Assembly: GCA_002506875.1 (NCBI GenBank)
Contig: DAYJ01000109.1
Location: forward strand, 1 to 5,732
Origin: Euryarchaeota archaeon UBA40
Lineage (GTDB): Archaea > Thermoplasmatota > Poseidoniia > Poseidoniales > Thalassarchaeaceae
Length of the DNA stretch: 5,732 bases
Direction of reading: 5' to 3'
In this document: piece by piece, positions 3,458 through 5,732 of the stretch
Position numbering within the stretch: the stretch's first letter is position 1
Layout of the letters: each line of letters begins with the position of its first letter
Notes under the pieces: generated by a model
What the model saw: only the letters and a program-made list of their open reading frames with translations
What the model was told of the DNA's origin: nothing
Databases searched by the model: none
Position numbers and translations under genes: made by a program

Positions 3458-5732
3458 TCAACCCCATTGGGTCCATTCTCCATCCATTTCGATCCACCAC
3501 TGCCCATCCTGGTCTTCCCAGTATCGATATCCATCATCCCCCGAAGTAATCTCATCTTCTGGTGGAGTGAATGTCTCAATGTCTTCAATTTCGTTTTGGA
3601 TAGGTTCCGGTTCAGCATCAGGTATTTGCTTGGGAGGAGTGCGCTTTGGTGGTGTTTTCTTTGACGAGCCCCTTCGCTTATTTTCAGAGCCGCTCTTTTC
3701 CTGAAGGAGAGTTTCGCGTCTATCGTTTAGATCGTCAATCATAAGTTCGTAGCGGTTAGTTGAAATCCGGTCTTGCTTAGCAGCTCGACGAATAGTTCTC
3801 TTTGCTTGATCGAGATCTTCCAAGGTTTGTGCCATTTGGACGGTACGTTCGAGGCTGCGAATGAAGGCACCCTTACGCACGCGGAATGCAAGAGTGGTTC
3901 CAATACCAACAATTGGTAAGAGGGCAGCAAACACCAATCCAATAGCGTCGAGATCACCAGATGCTAGTGCTTCAACGAAGGTCTTCTCATCCTGTTGACT
4001 TTGATTCAATAAATCTAGAAGATACTGGTTATCTGCAACCTCGGTTCCTTGGTTATCTGAACTTTCTAGACCATCGATACACCCGTCTTGGTCAACATCG
4101 TTCGGTCCTGCTGCCTCCCATCGGCTGAATCCCCTTGGACAAGCATCAATCTCATCTCGCATGCCATCGTTATCGTCATCCTCGTCTTCGACATCGTCCT
4201 TGCAACCATCTACGTCATGGTCGGTCCCACCTGCACCGGAGGTGGAACGCCAATCAGTTAGGCCAACGGGGCAGTCATCGAGACCATCTGGGATGAAGTC
4301 ATTGTCATCATCCTTGTCCTCTTCATCACTATCGAGACATCCATCTGAATCATGATCTGTGGAGGCATTACTAGTGAAAGTGAAGGAACTCTTCTGACAG
4401 ATATCATTGTCATCTTCGATGCCATCATTATCGTCATCATCGTCCTCAGTGTTGTCCAAGCATCCATCCTGATCGTAATCGGTTACAGTTGTACTCATCC
4501 AGTCCGTGATTCCGGACGGGCAATCATCAGAGACATCTGGAATGCCGTCATCATCATCATCTGTGTCACAGGCATCGCCTTCTCCATCTAGGTCATGATC
4601 GGCTTGATTGTCCTCGTCGATACCGTTAGCAACTGTAGGGCAGTTATCTGCATAATCTCCTGATACATTGTCACCATACCCGTCATTGTCCGTATCTAAC
4701 CATTGAGTGGGGTCAAAGGGAAATACATCACTTAGGCCCGACCAACCATCACTGTCGTAGTCGGAACAGCCATTGACATCGATGTAGGATGTTCCGGCTT
4801 GTGTAGGACATCCATCAGGGTAAGTGCCATTTGGGTTATCTCCGTAGCCATCACTATCGGAATCTTCCCATTGGGAGGGGTTCTCTGGAAGGTCATCCTC
4901 AGCGTCTGCCCATCCATCTCCGTCCAAATCAATGCATCCGAGTAATCCTATTGTTGAGTTCCCTGGAGTGTTAACACAATCGTCACCATCAACACCACTG
5001 AGTTCATCGCCAAATCCATCTCCATCAGTATCATTCCATTGAGATGGCTCATTAGGAAATGCATCTGTTGAATCGGACCATCCATCACCATCAATATCTG
5101 GACATCCAAGATTGCCGGATATAGTCGATGTTCCATAGCTTGTAGGACAAGTGTCAGGGTTTGCTCCCGTAGGATTATCGCCGTATCCATCTCCATCTTG
5201 ATCGGCCCATTGGGTTGCTTCAAATGGATAGGCATCATCTTCGTTAGCCCAACCATCTCCATCGTTGTCAACACATCCGAAACGATCATTCTCTGATGAT
5301 AGGCCGTAAGTGTATGGGCAGTCATCGTATCGAGTACCTAATTGGTCATTATCGCCATAACCGTCCCCATCCATGTCGCTCCATTGTTCTGAATCAAGAG
5401 GAGATCCATCTCCAGTTTGATTGACATAAAGTCCGGTTACTGGATCGATATCATAGTAGTGATTATCTCCGTAGCCATCTCCATCAGTATCTCTCCATTG
5501 GCTTGAGTCGGCCGGGTATCTATCGGCTCCATCATCAGTTATCCAGGTTGAATCTGGGTCGGACCATCCATCTCCATCTGAGTCAGGACACCCATAACGA
5601 TCCTCGGTTGAATTTCCAGATAATAATGGGCATCCATCTTGGTCATCAAGAATACCATCATTGTCGTCATCAGTATCCTCTAAGGTGTCTTCACATCCAT
5701 CTCCATCATTGTCAGAAGTTATGTTCGAAATC
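3458..5732 (-). CDS. Giant Asp/Gly-rich (thrombospondin type 3-like) repeat surface protein, C-terminal part
   Basis: The frame runs from its stop at 3458-3460 (minus strand) without interruption to the right edge, giving at least 757 residues; the start is outside the window. The Met at 5372-5374 is an internal DMDGDGYGDN, not a start. From the N-terminal side the protein has many acidic repeats built on D-x-D-G-D-G-W/Y, with paired Cys, resembling the calcium-binding loops of thrombospondin type 3 repeats; the stretch NCPTVAN...DGEGDACDTDDDDDG is close to that family's consensus. One membrane helix follows (LVFAALLPIVGIGTTLAF, about 3884-3943), then a basic, coiled-coil-like segment, a Lys/Pro linker (KKTPPKRTPPK), an acidic stretch, and a Trp-rich terminus (YRYWEDQDGQWWIEMDGEW). 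Predicted topology is repeats outside, about 140 residues inside. At least seven N-x-S/T sequons (NST, NQT, NGT, NVS, NAS, NQS) lie on the outer side. Calcium binding and an adhesion or cell-surface role are inferred from the repeats. Confidence 0.93.
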   Translation of the reverse strand, partial: ISNITSDNDGDGCEDTLEDTDDDNDGILDDQDGCPLLSGNSTEDRYGCPDSDGDGWSDPDSTWITDDGADRYPADSSQWRDTDGDGYGDNHYYDIDPVTGLYVNQTGDGSPLDSEQWSDMDGDGYGDNDQLGTRYDDCPYTYGLSSENDRFGCVDNDGDGWANEDDAYPFEATQWADQDGDGYGDNPTGANPDTCPTSYGTSTISGNLGCPDIDGDGWSDSTDAFPNEPSQWNDTDGDGFGDELSGVDGDDCVNTPGNSTIGLLGCIDLDGDGWADAEDDLPENPSQWEDSDSDGYGDNPNGTYPDGCPTQAGTSYIDVNGCSDYDSDGWSGLSDVFPFDPTQWLDTDNDGYGDNVSGDYADNCPTVANGIDEDNQADHDLDGEGDACDTDDDDDGIPDVSDDCPSGITDWMSTTVTDYDQDGCLDNTEDDDDDNDGIEDDNDICQKSSFTFTSNASTDHDSDGCLDSDEEDKDDDNDFIPDGLDDCPVGLTDWRSTSGAGGTDHDVDGCKDDVEDEDDDNDGMRDEIDACPRGFSRWEAAGPNDVDQDGCIDGLESSDNQGTEVADNQYLLDLLNQSQQDEKTFVEALASGDLDAIGLVFAALLPIVGIGTTLAFRVRKGAFIRSLERTVQMAQTLEDLDQAKRTIRRAAKQDRISTNRYELMIDDLNDRRETLLQEKSGSENKRRGSSKKTPPKRTPPKQIPDAEPEPIQNEIEDIETFTPPEDEITSGDDGYRYWEDQDGQWWIEMDGEWTQWG
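4118..4699 (-). repeat. Class 2 protein repeats, membrane-proximal, about 41-44 residues
   Basis: A 67-residue unit at 4699-4499 blends the class 1 start (LDTDNDGYGDN) with a thrombospondin type 3-like core and ends in CPSGITDW. It is followed by units of about 41, 42 and 44 residues (4498-4250 for the first two, 4249-4118 for the third). These follow the pattern T-D-x-D-x-DGC-x-D, then an acidic run E-D-D-D-D-D-N-D-G, then D-x-C-P-x-G and a Trp in the later two units (the first reads D-I-C-Q-K). A partial similar unit begins again at 4117 (DVDQDGCIDG) and fades out before the membrane helix. A related segment, DNDGDGCEDTLEDTDDDNDG, lies near the right edge at about 5651-5713, so the two classes alternate along the protein. 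Confidence 0.8.
4700..5494 (-). repeat. Class 1 tandem protein repeats, 56-58 residues, with one short unit
   Basis: Within the surface-protein gene, reading on the minus strand, units begin with x-D-x-D-G-D-G-Y-G-D-N and end with a Pro-x-x-x-Q-W block. Units are 5494-5381 (38 residues, no Cys), 5380-5207 (58), 5206-5036 (57), 5035-4868 (56) and 4867-4700 (56). Each full unit has a Cys about 20 residues in and a second in the GC-x-D-x-D-G-D-G-W motif, followed by a D-A/D-x-F/Y-P segment. The DNA shows it as recurrent CCATCTCCATC on the + strand. A further Q-W-ending segment lies to the right of 5494, so the array continues toward the missing N-terminus. Confidence 0.88.

Noticed and set aside
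4161..4591. Plus-strand ORFs rich in Ser or Ile/Val opposite the repeat protein
   Set aside because: They are shadows of the Asp codons (GAT/GAC read on the other strand as ATC/GTC) in the acidic repeats.
4700..5732. Regularly spaced short repeats as a CRISPR array
   Set aside because: The repeats are imperfect, in phase with codons, and encode a consistent protein motif; the intervening sequence is also coding.

Overview
The window looks like a piece of an archaeal chromosome. The most likely source is a marine Thermoplasmatota-type archaeon (Poseidoniales, Marine Group II/III). This placement is inference. It rests on a stand-alone GMP synthase ATP-pyrophosphatase subunit, which is the split archaeal form of GuaA, on an archaeal-looking PurE, and on a very large acidic Asp/Gly repeat surface protein with a C-terminal membrane anchor and a Trp-rich tail. 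No rRNA or other strict marker gene is present.

Layout. Positions 1-560 (+) hold the C-terminal part of an acidic, low-complexity protein that begins before the window. At 622-1395 (+) is a divergent TatC, the core of the twin-arginine translocase. At 1427-1912 and 1922-2866 (+) are purE and guaA (ATP-PPase subunit), 9 bases apart and probably co-transcribed. At 2925-3000 (+) is an intact tRNA-Asn(GTT) with its CCA encoded. The stretch 3001-3135 has no gene but holds an 18-base inverted repeat and a weak TATA-like box. At 3136-3457 (+) two short overlapping reading frames encode a small membrane protein and a 59-residue soluble-looking protein; they may be two coupled genes or one frameshifted gene. 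At 3458-5732 (-) is the C-terminal 757 residues of a giant calcium-binding-type repeat protein whose start lies beyond the right edge.

How the genes relate. PurE acts in IMP synthesis, and the GuaA subunit turns XMP into GMP using ammonia from a separate glutaminase subunit not seen here, so the two form a small purine cassette. TatC would export folded proteins; the acidic protein just upstream could be linked to it, but its N-terminus is outside the window. The repeat protein is predicted to display Asp-rich repeats outside the cell, held by one membrane helix with a basic and coiled-coil-like cytoplasmic tail. It converges with the small-ORF pair, and the two stop codons abut exactly.

The items most worth a second look are the overlapping small ORFs, the repeat protein's two classes of repeat, the active-site and motif departures in PurE and TatC, and the palindrome after the tRNA.
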